Shown: piece after piece, positions 1 to 7,551 of the stretch
Numbering within the stretch: position 1 is the stretch's first letter
Layout: each line of letters opens with the position of its first letter
Assembly (NCBI GenBank): GCA_018064305.1
Contig: JAGHVP010000141.1
Location: 1 to 8,123, forward strand
Direction of reading: 5' to 3'
Length of the DNA stretch: 8,123 nt
Source: Candidatus Equibacterium intestinale
Lineage (GTDB): Bacteria; Bacteroidota; Bacteroidia; Bacteroidales; UBA932
Position numbers and translations under genes: made by a program
The notes under the pieces: generated by a model
The model's database searches: none
What the model was told of the DNA's origin: nothing
Seen by the model: the letters and a program-made list of their open reading frames with translations, nothing else

Positions 1-685
1 CCTTTATACTTACAGGATTGGGAGCCACAGAGAATGTCTTCCACCCTGCCGATGTAGGATTCACACCAAGGATAAGCTGGCACATCGAGATAAGCGGTCC
101 GCCGCTCCATGCATGGTTGGTAGATCCGCCGCCATATATGCCCGAGCCGACAAGCCACCCCTCGAAGAGAGTCGTATGGTCGGGATGATATACCATCGGG
201 CCGTATTTCTGCTGAACTCTTTCCACAGCATATTCCGGTTCGCCCATCTTGAAAAGGGCATCCATCACATACTTCTCCATATAAGAGCTTGCATACGACT
301 TGTCGTGGAGGATTGCGCTGATTGCAGGATATTTGTCGGGCTCGGCGAATCCGCATACTACAGCCATAGCCTGCACGCGGTCGTCTGTATCACCCTCATA
401 GCCGGGAGCCCTGTATTCGGTGCCTGTCCAGCAGCTCCTGAAGCCGTTGCAAGCCTTTTCCATACGGTCGGTATATGAGGCCGCATCCTCGGGAAGCCCC
501 AGGAGTTCAGCCATATTGCGGGCGCCCTCGAGTGCGAGGTAGTAGAATGAGACTTCGATAAGGTGGCAGTCTATCTCGAAGCCCCAGTCGCCCCAGTCCC
601 ATCCTCCCTGGCGGTACTGCGGAAGGCCGTTCTCGTCGAACTGCCAGATATCAAGATATTTCTTCACTGAAGAGTAAGTCTTTTC
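1..685 (-). CDS. C-terminal part of the same GH78-like enzyme, shifted frame, cut by the window edge
   Basis: From base 685 leftward, the minus strand is open for 228 codons in the frame -1 relative to the upstream part, with no stop down to base 2. It begins EKTYSSVKKYLDIW, which joins smoothly onto the upstream NTGRREIV. It continues with barrel features expected next: GGWDWGDWGFEID, a long helical stretch (FYYLALEGARNMAELLGLP), an LFEGWLVGSGIYGGGSTNHA segment followed by WSGGP like the HxW motif of GH78, and ILGVNPTSAGWKTFSVAPNP leading into the C-terminal beta domain. The two parts add to about 669 visible residues; perhaps a few tens more lie beyond the edge. An automatic caller might start this piece at GTG 667, but no signal or translation site supports an independent gene there. 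Read it as the other half of one gene that is either frameshifted in life or misread by one base. Confidence 0.8.
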
Positions 686-2007
686 ACAATCTCCCTGCGG
701 CCGGTGTTGAAATAGCAGTTCCAGAAACCGTATTTGCCCACGGCTGCCAGGCTCTGGCTGGGAAGTTCGGTGGTCCAGATACCGGGTTCGGGTGAATAGA
801 GCACGCTGTCGGCACGCTGGAATGCACAGAGCTGGTTGATGCACTTTACGGTGAGGTCGTCTATGTCTCTGTCGAACATATAGAACGACTCTCCGGTAAG
901 GATGCTGGCATCACCCCACCAGAGGGCACGCTCGCGGTCGGGGCAGTCAAAATATGTGTCACGCATGTTCACGTACAATGTGTTCAGACCTTTTTTCCAG
1001 AAACGGTTCCAGAAGTCGTTGTCGCTGTTGAACTCGACGGGCTCGGATGCATATCCTGTCTCACGGTAGCAAATCTTCTTCACCTCGACGCCTTCGGGAA
1101 CAATCAGATGTATCTGCTGGCCACTCATCCATCCGTATGATTCGTAGGTCTGGTCACCAGCCTTTGTCACATACTCGGCGCGGACGGTGGCTTCACCTCC
1201 TCCCATGATATGGTCGGTCTGTATCATCACTGTATTGCCGCCCACAGGGTCGTTAACTGTGATGACGGGGGTGAGCTGCATGTTGTATGGCAGGATTCCG
1301 ATGACCGTGTCACCGCGCACCTGCATCTCTGCCTCTTTCACACCGAAATCCTTCCATTGCGGAATATCTCTGGGAACCAGTTTGTTCCAGGGGCCGTCAC
1401 CTTCCTTTCCAATTATCTCGGCTGCCACAAAGCCATCTGCCGGGGCTGTCTGCCAGCCGGGGATGTCGTTGGCGGCAACAAACTTTATGTTCGATTCGGG
1501 AAGGCGCCAGTTGGGCTGCAGGCCGTCACAGGTCTGGTAGGCATCCATACGGCGGCACATCCATGTAGAGTCTGAGGAAGCCACCTCACTTTCGAAGAAG
1601 AGCGAAGGGATGCCTGTGCTGTGGTGTGAGAAACCGTCCTTGCCGAAATAATAAAGCAGCAGGGCCAGTTTGTTTTCGCCCGGCTGGAGGTACGGGGCAA
1701 GGTCCACCTCGTCGCAGTATGTATCATCCGGATTGGGGCCGCGCTTCACACCGCCCTCGAACACCACCATCTCGTCATTGATCCAGAGCCAGTATTTCGA
1801 ATCCACCGCAATGCGGGCAACAACCTCAGCGGGAACTTTTTCGAGGCTGATGTCTTTTCTGAATGCAATCCACTGGTTTTCACCGTCCTGCGCACCTGGT
1901 ACCGAAATCCACGAGCCGGGCTGCATCTCAGAGCGTGAAGAGTTGCATGATGCGGCAGACAGAACGGCCGCGAGACATAAAATCAATGATGGAATAAGCT
2001 TTTTCAT
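664..2007 (-). CDS. Alpha-L-rhamnosidase-like glycoside hydrolase (GH78-like), N-terminal part ending at a frameshift
   Basis: An exported enzyme expected to remove terminal alpha-L-rhamnose (or a related sugar) from glycans. Residues 1-21 form a lipoprotein-like signal peptide (MKK, a hydrophobic core, then Cys21). The lipobox is atypical, with AAS before the Cys, so surface lipidation is likely but not certain. Residues about 45-140 resemble the rhamnosidase N-terminal beta-sandwich (the segment YWLWINDEMVVFEGGVKRGPN). Residues about 215-325 look like a further beta domain. From about 330 the (alpha/alpha)6 catalytic barrel begins, with DCPDRERALWWGDA at 354-367. This motif matches the DCPxR...GDA catalytic-region signature of GH78, and Glu359 is a candidate general acid. 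Reading stops at 447 inside the barrel, too early for the family, because the frame shifts near base 685. The remainder of the barrel continues in the next frame (1-685). The start is ATG AAA AAG, which directly begins the signal peptide. The exact GH family and substrate are inferred. Confidence 0.82.
   Translation of the reverse strand: MKKLIPSLILCLAAVLSAASCNSSRSEMQPGSWISVPGAQDGENQWIAFRKDISLEKVPAEVVARIAVDSKYWLWINDEMVVFEGGVKRGPNPDDTYCDEVDLAPYLQPGENKLALLLYYFGKDGFSHHSTGIPSLFFESEVASSDSTWMCRRMDAYQTCDGLQPNWRLPESNIKFVAANDIPGWQTAPADGFVAAEIIGKEGDGPWNKLVPRDIPQWKDFGVKEAEMQVRGDTVIGILPYNMQLTPVITVNDPVGGNTVMIQTDHIMGGGEATVRAEYVTKAGDQTYESYGWMSGQQIHLIVPEGVEVKKICYRETGYASEPVEFNSDNDFWNRFWKKGLNTLYVNMRDTYFDCPDRERALWWGDASILTGESFYMFDRDIDDLTVKCINQLCAFQRADSVLYSPEPGIWTTELPSQSLAAVGKYGFWNCYFNTGRREIVKRLTLQ
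680..690 (-). other. Apparent one-base deletion (frameshift point) in the glycoside hydrolase gene
   Basis: On the minus strand the bases read ATT GTG AAAAG ACT. Inserting one G to give ATT GTG GAA AAG ACT restores continuous homologous reading (I-V-E-K-T-Y). The site borders a run of four A, so either polymerase slippage or a homopolymer-type sequencing error is possible. There is no X XXY YYZ slippery heptamer in the right frame. Confidence 0.75.
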
Positions 2008-2030
2008 AGTCTGTTGTGATTATTTATGCA

Positions 2031-2038
2031 CAAAAATA
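2031..2038 (-). promoter_or_regulatory. Candidate -7 promoter box for the glycoside hydrolase
   Basis: The minus strand reads TATTTTTG, an exact match to the Bacteroidota -7 consensus TAnnTTTG, 24-31 bases upstream of the ATG at 2007. No good TTTG -33 box is seen at the usual 19-20 base distance, so the promoter would be partial or activator-dependent. That would be usual for glycan-utilisation genes, but no regulator is visible in the window. Confidence 0.45.
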
Positions 2039-2039
2039 T

Positions 2040-2047
2040 TATATTTG
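2040..2047 (+). promoter_or_regulatory. Candidate -7 promoter box for the ABC permease
   Basis: TATATTTG matches TAnnTTTG exactly and lies 25 bases before the ATG at 2072. The nearest upstream TTG (2014-2016) is 23 bases away, longer than usual, so the -33 part is weak. The box sits one base away from the opposing minus-strand -7 box. Confidence 0.45.
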
Positions 2048-2071
2048 TCCTGATTATAAAAGAGAAAAGTG

Positions 2072-3292
2072 ATGAAAGGTATTTGTGAAAGTTTCTCTTT
2101 TGTGGGGGAGAGTATTTCTGCAGCGGCAGGCAACATTGCCGCAAGCCGTCTCCGTTCCGGCATAACCGCAGCCATCATAGCGCTTGGCGTGGCGGCGCTC
2201 GTAGGGACCCAGACTTCAATCGATTCGCTCGCATCTCTGCTGAGCGGAGCCTTCGGTGGCAAATCAGACAATTCCCTGACAGTCTCTGCACTGCCGGGAA
2301 AACGAAAGGCAGTGGTCAACCGTCAGTGCCTCGAACTGTTATGGGACAATCTCGGCACAGGCGGCGGGATGACCGTCTATACCGTTGTCCCTGCATTCGG
2401 AGATGTCCGCGGCCCGCTCGGGCAGCTTCCTCCCGGCACTGTCGTGATGGCCTTCGAAGGTGATTATCTGCGCGCAAATGCGCTGAATATCGGTACAGGC
2501 CGGCAGTTCAGCCGGCTTGATGAAGACACCGGGGCCAGGGTATGCCTCGTCGGCCAGAGCGTTGCGGATGCACTCGGCGAAGGCAGCCCGGTTGGAAAGT
2601 ATATCACCATCGCCGGGCAGGGTTTCAAGGTTGCAGGCACAATCAGCGGGCAGCTTTCCTTTCTTGGGGTGATTGCAGAGAACACGGTGTTTGTACCGCT
2701 TTCCGCAGCATGGGGCACTCTGGTCGGAAAGGGAAGCAGCTGCAGTGCCGACCTGATGCTGCCACCTGGCACAGATGCAGGTGAAGCCTCGGAACGTGCC
2801 GGCTTCCTTCTGCGGAAAATCAGGGGGATTCCGCCTGCCGCCGATGCCGACTTTGAGATTTCGCGCAGCGATGCGATTGAAAAGGAGATCGGAGCCCTGA
2901 GCGGCAAACTGTCACTGGTGGCGCTGGCAGTGGGACTGCTCACAATCCTCGGGGCTGCTGTCGGGCTTACCAACATCATGCTTATCGCAACAAAGGAGCG
3001 TACCCGTGAGATAGGGCTGCGCCGCGCCATAGGTGCATCCCGTAAAAGCATCACTGTCAACCTCCTTACAGAATCGGCACTGATCTGCATGTACGGATGC
3101 GGTTCCGGAATCATCCTGGGGCTTCTGGTGGGCAACATCCTGTCTGCAGTGCTGCACACACCGCTGCAGATCCCATGGGACTGGATATGTGCGTCATGCC
3201 TGATATGCGCCGCCGTATGCACCGCAGCAGGCTGGATTCCAGCACGGCGCGCAGCCAGGATGGACCCGGTGGAAGCGCTGCGCTGCGAGTAA
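2072..3292 (+). CDS. ABC transporter permease, FtsX/MacB type
   Basis: An inner-membrane permease of the MacB/FtsX/LolC class. Such proteins couple cytoplasmic ATP hydrolysis to extrusion of substrates or lipoproteins from the periplasmic side rather than to passage through a classic channel. Architecture over 406 residues: transmembrane helix 1 at about 29-48 after a short cytoplasmic stretch (NIAASRLRSGITA), a MacB-like periplasmic domain at about 49-275, then three helices at about 280-305, 333-361 and 368-388. The C-terminal FtsX domain shows the signature ERTREIGLRRAIGASR (309-324) and the typical tail PARRAARMDPVEALR. Length is normal for the family. GTG 2069 and ATG 2072 are both possible starts. 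ATG is preferred because it gives MKG and no Shine-Dalgarno decides otherwise. No ATP-binding subunit or adaptor lies next to it in the window, so its partner and substrate are unknown. It runs divergently from the glycoside hydrolase and converges on the alpha/beta hydrolase. Confidence 0.88.
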   Translation: MKGICESFSFVGESISAAAGNIAASRLRSGITAAIIALGVAALVGTQTSIDSLASLLSGAFGGKSDNSLTVSALPGKRKAVVNRQCLELLWDNLGTGGGMTVYTVVPAFGDVRGPLGQLPPGTVVMAFEGDYLRANALNIGTGRQFSRLDEDTGARVCLVGQSVADALGEGSPVGKYITIAGQGFKVAGTISGQLSFLGVIAENTVFVPLSAAWGTLVGKGSSCSADLMLPPGTDAGEASERAGFLLRKIRGIPPAADADFEISRSDAIEKEIGALSGKLSLVALAVGLLTILGAAVGLTNIMLIATKERTREIGLRRAIGASRKSITVNLLTESALICMYGCGSGIILGLLVGNILSAVLHTPLQIPWDWICASCLICAAVCTAAGWIPARRAARMDPVEALRCE

Positions 3293-3305
3293 GCACCGGT
3301 CCTGA

Positions 3306-4232
3306 CTATTTATAAAGGTCGGTGGGCTTCAGCTTCCAGGAGTTACCGCCGGCATCGAACTGCGCTGCGTTCATGTCAATCTGCCACTGCCTGCCCTGGT
3401 TGACATATTTTTCAATGAACCACATGGTTTCGTCAAACAGTTCGTTGTTATATGCCGCCACCTCGTGGGAATGGTCTTCAAACCGTGCGATCATATACGG
3501 ATATCCGAATTTCTCGAACCTTTTCACAAGTGCATTCGAGCCGAAGAACCCAGTGTTGAAAATCTGTATCTTATTGTATTCCACCAATTTGTCTGCTGTG
3601 CCGTGGAGGAACATAGTGGGAGCAGGTGCATGTACCCTGTAGTTGCAGCGGCCTTCACGCGAGAACACGGCACCCGCATATGAGATCACTCCGGCAAAGC
3701 GGAAATCCTCCGGCATGCCGGCAGACAGAACTGTACGGTTGCACAGCTCGTAGTCGGTCTGAAGCACAGTGATTGCACCGGCGCTGCTGCCGGAAAGCAA
3801 TATCCTGGACGTGTCTATCTTCAAGACCTCAGCATTTGCAAGCACATATTCCGCAGCAGAGAACAAGTCTTCCGACGCCATCTTCACTGCGTGCTCCAGC
3901 GGTTTCACCATCTGTACCGGATTCTTGAACCTTATCCCCTTGAGTCCTAGACGGTAGTCCACTGCCAGAGTCACATAGCCCGCATCGGCGAACCTGCGGC
4001 ACAGTTCGCGGCTGAACTTGCTGCGCAGGTTATTCTGAGAGAAACCGCCGCCATACAGATATATCATGCACGGGTATGTTTCAGCCTGTACATCAGGCAT
4101 GAAGACATCCATCACGAGGGAACAGGTGTCTTTTTCTGCATATACAACAGAATAATCACATGAAGGTTTCTGGGCACAGAGGCAGAGAGATGCCGCCAGA
4201 GCCAGGATCAGAGAGATTGCACAACGTTTCAT
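3306..4232 (-). CDS. Secreted alpha/beta hydrolase (esterase-like)
   Basis: A 308-residue alpha/beta-fold hydrolase with a likely Sec signal peptide (MKRCAISLILALAASLCLCA, probable cleavage before Gln21), so it should act in the periplasm or outside. Visible elements in order: the oxyanion-hole motif YLYGGGF at 58-64 (equivalent to HGGG), the nucleophile elbow GSSAG at 148-152 with Ser150, the acid loop LHGTADKLVEY with Asp214, and the late loop FEDHSHEV with His256 (His254 less likely). The complete triad and length fit carboxylesterase or hormone-sensitive-lipase-like enzymes. These include bacterial acetyl or feruloyl esterases acting on plant or host glycans, but the substrate cannot be read from sequence. 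The ATG AAA start precedes the signal peptide directly. It is monocistronic in this window. Its 3' end lies 13 bases from the convergent permease and no terminator hairpin is evident there. Confidence 0.85.
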   Translation of the reverse strand: MKRCAISLILALAASLCLCAQKPSCDYSVVYAEKDTCSLVMDVFMPDVQAETYPCMIYLYGGGFSQNNLRSKFSRELCRRFADAGYVTLAVDYRLGLKGIRFKNPVQMVKPLEHAVKMASEDLFSAAEYVLANAEVLKIDTSRILLSGSSAGAITVLQTDYELCNRTVLSAGMPEDFRFAGVISYAGAVFSREGRCNYRVHAPAPTMFLHGTADKLVEYNKIQIFNTGFFGSNALVKRFEKFGYPYMIARFEDHSHEVAAYNNELFDETMWFIEKYVNQGRQWQIDMNAAQFDAGGNSWKLKPTDLYK

Positions 4233-4259
4233 ACAGTTCGATTTTTAATGCAATTTATC

Positions 4260-4267
4260 CAAATTAA
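4260..4267 (-). promoter_or_regulatory. Weak candidate -7 box for the alpha/beta hydrolase
   Basis: The minus strand reads TTAATTTG, one mismatch from TAnnTTTG, 28 bases upstream of the ATG at 4232. No matching -33 TTTG is seen at standard spacing. It is the best candidate on this strand of the spacer, but tentative. Confidence 0.25.
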
Positions 4268-4283
4268 AAACATTGCCAAAATT

Positions 4284-4313
4284 TTTGTTTGTCACTAATA
4301 TGAGTTATTTTTG
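4284..4313 (+). promoter_or_regulatory. Promoter of purA-dxs (Bacteroidota -33/-7 type)
   Basis: TTTG at 4284-4287 is followed after 18 bases by TATTTTTG at 4306-4313, an exact TAnnTTTG box. A start site would fall near 4318-4322, giving a leader of about 30 bases before ATG 4349. A second TTTG (4288-4291) is too close to serve. I see no PurR-like operator or riboswitch in this short leader. Confidence 0.6.
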
Positions 4314-4348
4314 TGAATTACTTATTTATTCACTTAAACTGAAGTATG

Positions 4349-5617
4349 ATGAAACTTGATGTTGTATTAGGATTACAGTGGGGAGACGAAGGAAAAGGTA
4401 AAATCGTTGATGTCCTGGCAGAGACATATCCTGTTATCGCCCGTTTCCAAGGCGGACCGAACGCAGGTCATTCCATTCATTTCGAAGGAAAGAAATTCGT
4501 GCTCAGAAGCGTGCCGAGCGGTTCGTTCAGAAAAGGCACCATCAACATCATCGGAAGCGGTGTGGTACTTGACCCCATCACATTCCGCGAAGAGTGCGAA
4601 AACATCAAGGCAGCCGGCATTCCTCTCGAGGAAAGGCTGTACATCTCTAAGAAGACTCACCTCATCCTCCCTACCCACCGCATCATAGATGCAGCACAGG
4701 AGGCTTCGAAAGGCAAGTCAAAGATCGGTTCCACCCTCAAGGGAATCGGTCCGACATATACAGACAAGGTAAGCCGCGTGGGTCTGCGCGTGGGTGACAT
4801 CCTCGCCCCCAATTTCCATGAAAGGTTCGAGGCGCTGAAGGCAAAGCATATCGAGTACCTCAAAGGTTTCGACTTCGAGTACAATGCCGAAGAGCACGAG
4901 CAGGAATGGCTCGAGGCTGCAGAATACCTCAAGAACTTCAAGATCATTGACGGTGAATATTTCGCCAACGAATGCCTTGACACAAACAAGAACATCCTTG
5001 CCGAAGGCGCTCAGGGCAGCATGCTCGACATTGACTTCGGTTCATATCCTTTCGTAACCTCGTCCAACACCATCTGCCCCGGTGCATGCGTGGGCCTTGG
5101 TGTGGCTCCCGGCCGTATCGGACGCGTATACGGAATTTTCAAGGCATACTGCACCAGAGTCGGCAGCGGCCCCTTCCCCACCGAACTTTTCGATGAGACC
5201 GGAGAGGAGCTGCGCAACAAAGGCTTCGAGTATGGCGCCGTAACCGGCCGCCCGCGCCGCTGCGGATGGCTCGACCTTGTCGCCCTCAAGTATGCCATAA
5301 TGCTTAATGGTGTCACAGACCTCATCATGATGAAGGCCGATGTAATGGACACGTTCGACACCATAAAGGTTGCTACCGGATACATGGTGAACGGTGAGCC
5401 CACAAACAAGTTCCCGTTCGACACCCAGAGTGAGATCGTGCCCGTGTACAAAGAGTTCAAGGGATGGAAGAAGCCTCTCTGCGACACAAAGAGCGAGAGC
5501 GAGTTCCCTTACGAATTCCGTGTATTCATCAAGTTCATAGAAGAAGAGCTCAAGGTTCCCGTAAAGATTATTTCTGTAGGTCCGGACCGCGAGCAGACTA
5601 TCATTCGCGAAGACTAG
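4349..5617 (+). CDS. purA: Adenylosuccinate synthetase
   Basis: Cytoplasmic enzyme joining IMP and aspartate with GTP to make adenylosuccinate, the first committed step from IMP to AMP. The protein has 422 residues, the normal length. It shows the GTP-binding LGLQWGDEGKGK at the N-terminus with Asp13 and Lys16, FQGGPNAGH with His41, ISKKTHLILPTHR, GIGPTYTDKVSR (about 132-143), EGAQGSMLDIDFGSYPF followed by VTSSN (about 219-240), GIFKAYCTRVGSGPFPTEL, the TGRPRRCGW loop and the C-terminal SVGPDREQTI. Active-site residues are intact. Two ATGs are in tandem (4346 and 4349). The second is preferred because the protein then starts MKLDVVLG, like Bacteroides PurA, and catalytic residues fall at family numbering. 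dxs follows nine bases after the TAG in the same direction, so the two are probably cotranscribed from the promoter at 4284-4313. They share no obvious pathway, so the pairing looks like housekeeping co-location. Confidence 0.97.
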   Translation: MKLDVVLGLQWGDEGKGKIVDVLAETYPVIARFQGGPNAGHSIHFEGKKFVLRSVPSGSFRKGTINIIGSGVVLDPITFREECENIKAAGIPLEERLYISKKTHLILPTHRIIDAAQEASKGKSKIGSTLKGIGPTYTDKVSRVGLRVGDILAPNFHERFEALKAKHIEYLKGFDFEYNAEEHEQEWLEAAEYLKNFKIIDGEYFANECLDTNKNILAEGAQGSMLDIDFGSYPFVTSSNTICPGACVGLGVAPGRIGRVYGIFKAYCTRVGSGPFPTELFDETGEELRNKGFEYGAVTGRPRRCGWLDLVALKYAIMLNGVTDLIMMKADVMDTFDTIKVATGYMVNGEPTNKFPFDTQSEIVPVYKEFKGWKKPLCDTKSESEFPYEFRVFIKFIEEELKVPVKIISVGPDREQTIIRED

Positions 5618-5626
5618 TTACTCATT

Positions 5627-7504
5627 GTGTACCAGCTGCTTGACGGAATAAACTCCCCATACGACATCAAATCCCTTTCCGAAGCGGAACTTGTGGATCT
5701 GTGTCAGGAAATCAGGGACTATATCATAGAATGCTGCTCCCACAACCCGGGGCATCTCGGGTCAAGCCTGGGAGCCGTCGAGATTGCTGTTGCCGTACAC
5801 AGGGTATTTGACGCCCCGAAAGACAAGATAGTGTGGGATGTCGGGCACCAGGCATACGCACACAAGATCCTTACGGGCAGGCGTGAAGATTTCCTACATA
5901 ACCGCGAGAGGGGCAGCCTGAGCGGATTTCCGAAACGCAGCGAAAGCGAATACGACGCCTTCGGTGCCGGACATGCCTCAACATCCATCTCCGCAGCCCT
6001 CGGTATGGCGGTTGCCGACAGGATGCAGGGCTGCAGCGCCCACCACATAGCAATCATCGGTGACGGTGCCATGACAGGCGGCCTTGCCTTCGAGGGACTC
6101 AACAATGCAGGCAGTATCGATAACGACATGCTGGTGATTCTGAATGACAACCGCATATCCATCGACATGGCTACCGGAGCCCTTCACAAACACCTCATCA
6201 AAGTCACCACCAGCCACGGATACAACCGTTTCAAGAAAAATGTCTGGGAGCTGCTGGGTGAGGGCCGTTTCAGGGATTTCACATCAGCCCTGGTGAGCAC
6301 AGTCAAGAAGTTCATCCTCCACGACAGCAGCGACGTTTCGATGTTCGATGCGCTGGGATTCAGGTATTTCGGCCCGATAGACGGCAACAACCTCCACGAA
6401 ATGATATCCACTCTCGACAGGTTGAAGGCGATTCCAGGTCCGAAGCTCCTTCATGTGGTCACAACGAAGGGAAAAGGTTACAAACCTGCTGAAGACAACC
6501 CAAGCGTATGGCACGCCCCCGGATCGTTCGATCCTGAGACAGGCCGGCTGCTGAAGTCAAGCCAGGGGGCCGACCGGTATCAGGTGGTTTTCGGTGAGAC
6601 AGTCACCGAACTTGCACGCCGCGACAACCGGATCGTGAGCGTGACGCCCGCCATGCTGCGTGGAAGCAGCCTGAACATAATGCAGAAAGAGATGCCGGAA
6701 AGAGTGTTCGACGTAGGCATCGCCGAAGGTCATGCCGTAACATTCTCGGCCGGATTGGCCGCTTCCGGAATGCTGCCGGTCTGCAACATCTATTCGACAT
6801 TCATGCAGCGGGCATACGACAATGTCATCCACGATGTGGCGCTGCAGAAACTTAAAGTGATATTCTGCCTCGACCGCGCCGGACTGGTAGGCGAAGACGG
6901 AGCCACCCACCAGGGTGTGTTCGACCTGCCTGCCTTCAGGTCGGTGCCCAACCTGGCAATTGCATCACCCTGCAACGAAATCGAACTGAGGAACCTGCTT
7001 TACAGTGCAGCTTCCGATGAATATCCCGCCACAATAATCCGCTACCCGAGGGCCTGCGGTGTGGGCATGGATTGGCGCAATGCCGGTTTTGAGAGAATAC
7101 CTTTGGGCAAGGCCCGACTCCTGCATGAAGGGAGCCGTGTAGCAATCCTTTCAATCGGCCCTGTCGGCAACAGATGTGCAGAAGCGGTTGAGGAGTTCGG
7201 AAAGAAAGGCAGGGAAATCCTTCACTATGACATGCGGTTCCTCAAGCCGTTCGACATGGAAGCCATGGAAGATGCCTGCAGGAAGGCGGAAGTGATCGTC
7301 ACGGTTGAGGACGGCGCAGTCAAGGGCGGTCTGTTCGGGGAAGTGTGTGAATATGTCGCTTCGCATGCGTATAATATAAAGGTGGTACCCTTCGGAGTGC
7401 CCGATAAATTCATCGAGCAGGGCTCCCTGACGCAGCAATATGCCGACTGCGGAATGGACTTGAAGAATATCGTTGAAAAAGTTGCGGATTTTTTTGACAA
7501 TTAA
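5627..7504 (+). CDS. dxs: 1-deoxy-D-xylulose-5-phosphate synthase
   Basis: Thiamine-diphosphate enzyme that condenses pyruvate with glyceraldehyde 3-phosphate to form DXP, the entry point of the MEP isoprenoid pathway and a precursor for thiamine and pyridoxal phosphate. 625 residues, the usual size. Key residues are all present at a roughly constant offset from E. coli DXS: His43 (GHLGSSLG), His74 (GHQAYAHK), the TPP motif GDGAMTGG at 145-152 with Asn175 (LNDNRIS), His296 (WHAPGSFDPETG), Glu367 (GIAEGHA), Arg395 and His428 (GEDGATHQGVFD), and Arg472 in the phosphate-binding part (IIRYPRACG). The start must be GTG 5627. It follows an in-frame stop (the purA TAG at 5615), only TTA, CTC and ATT lie between, and the next in-frame ATG is residue 127, after conserved residues. 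No Shine-Dalgarno is present, so translation probably depends on coupling to purA. Its last codons contain the -33 box of the tRNA promoter. Confidence 0.97.
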   Translation: MYQLLDGINSPYDIKSLSEAELVDLCQEIRDYIIECCSHNPGHLGSSLGAVEIAVAVHRVFDAPKDKIVWDVGHQAYAHKILTGRREDFLHNRERGSLSGFPKRSESEYDAFGAGHASTSISAALGMAVADRMQGCSAHHIAIIGDGAMTGGLAFEGLNNAGSIDNDMLVILNDNRISIDMATGALHKHLIKVTTSHGYNRFKKNVWELLGEGRFRDFTSALVSTVKKFILHDSSDVSMFDALGFRYFGPIDGNNLHEMISTLDRLKAIPGPKLLHVVTTKGKGYKPAEDNPSVWHAPGSFDPETGRLLKSSQGADRYQVVFGETVTELARRDNRIVSVTPAMLRGSSLNIMQKEMPERVFDVGIAEGHAVTFSAGLAASGMLPVCNIYSTFMQRAYDNVIHDVALQKLKVIFCLDRAGLVGEDGATHQGVFDLPAFRSVPNLAIASPCNEIELRNLLYSAASDEYPATIIRYPRACGVGMDWRNAGFERIPLGKARLLHEGSRVAILSIGPVGNRCAEAVEEFGKKGREILHYDMRFLKPFDMEAMEDACRKAEVIVTVEDGAVKGGLFGEVCEYVASHAYNIKVVPFGVPDKFIEQGSLTQQYADCGMDLKNIVEKVADFFDN

Positions 7505-7523
7505 AAAAAAACTTATACATTTG
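7493..7523 (+). promoter_or_regulatory. tRNA cluster promoter overlapping the end of dxs
   Basis: TTTG at 7493-7496 and TACATTTG at 7516-7523 are separated by exactly 19 bases. Both boxes match the Bacteroidota consensus perfectly, and it is the strongest promoter match in the window. The spacer holds a run of nine A. A start site near 7529-7531 would leave a leader of about 20 bases before tRNA-Thr. The -33 box lies in the last dxs codons, so no separate dxs terminator fits in between. Confidence 0.75.
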
Positions 7524-7551
7524 CAGTCCCGTAAAGGAAAGTAAACATCAA

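Noticed and set aside
664..700. Programmed -1 ribosomal frameshifting in the glycoside hydrolase
   Set aside because: The zero-frame codons around the shift (GTG AAA AGA) do not form an X XXY YYZ slippery site, no strong downstream stem was evident, and this enzyme family is not known to use frameshifting.
2464..3222. A 252-codon minus-strand open frame opposite the permease
   Set aside because: It overlaps fully with a clear FtsX-family gene, has no recognisable domain and is rich in Ser, Arg and Pro, as expected of a high-GC antisense shadow.
3289..3312. A bidirectional terminator between the convergent permease and alpha/beta hydrolase
   Set aside because: The 13-base gap contains no inverted repeat with flanking T or A runs.
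5011..5487. A 158-codon minus-strand open frame opposite purA
   Set aside because: It is a shadow of the highly conserved purA coding sequence, with no domain or upstream promoter.
5615..5629. Readthrough of the purA TAG to make a PurA-DXS fusion
   Set aside because: The frames are aligned, but both proteins are complete stand-alone enzymes of normal length and there is no sign of a suppressor tRNA or readthrough context.
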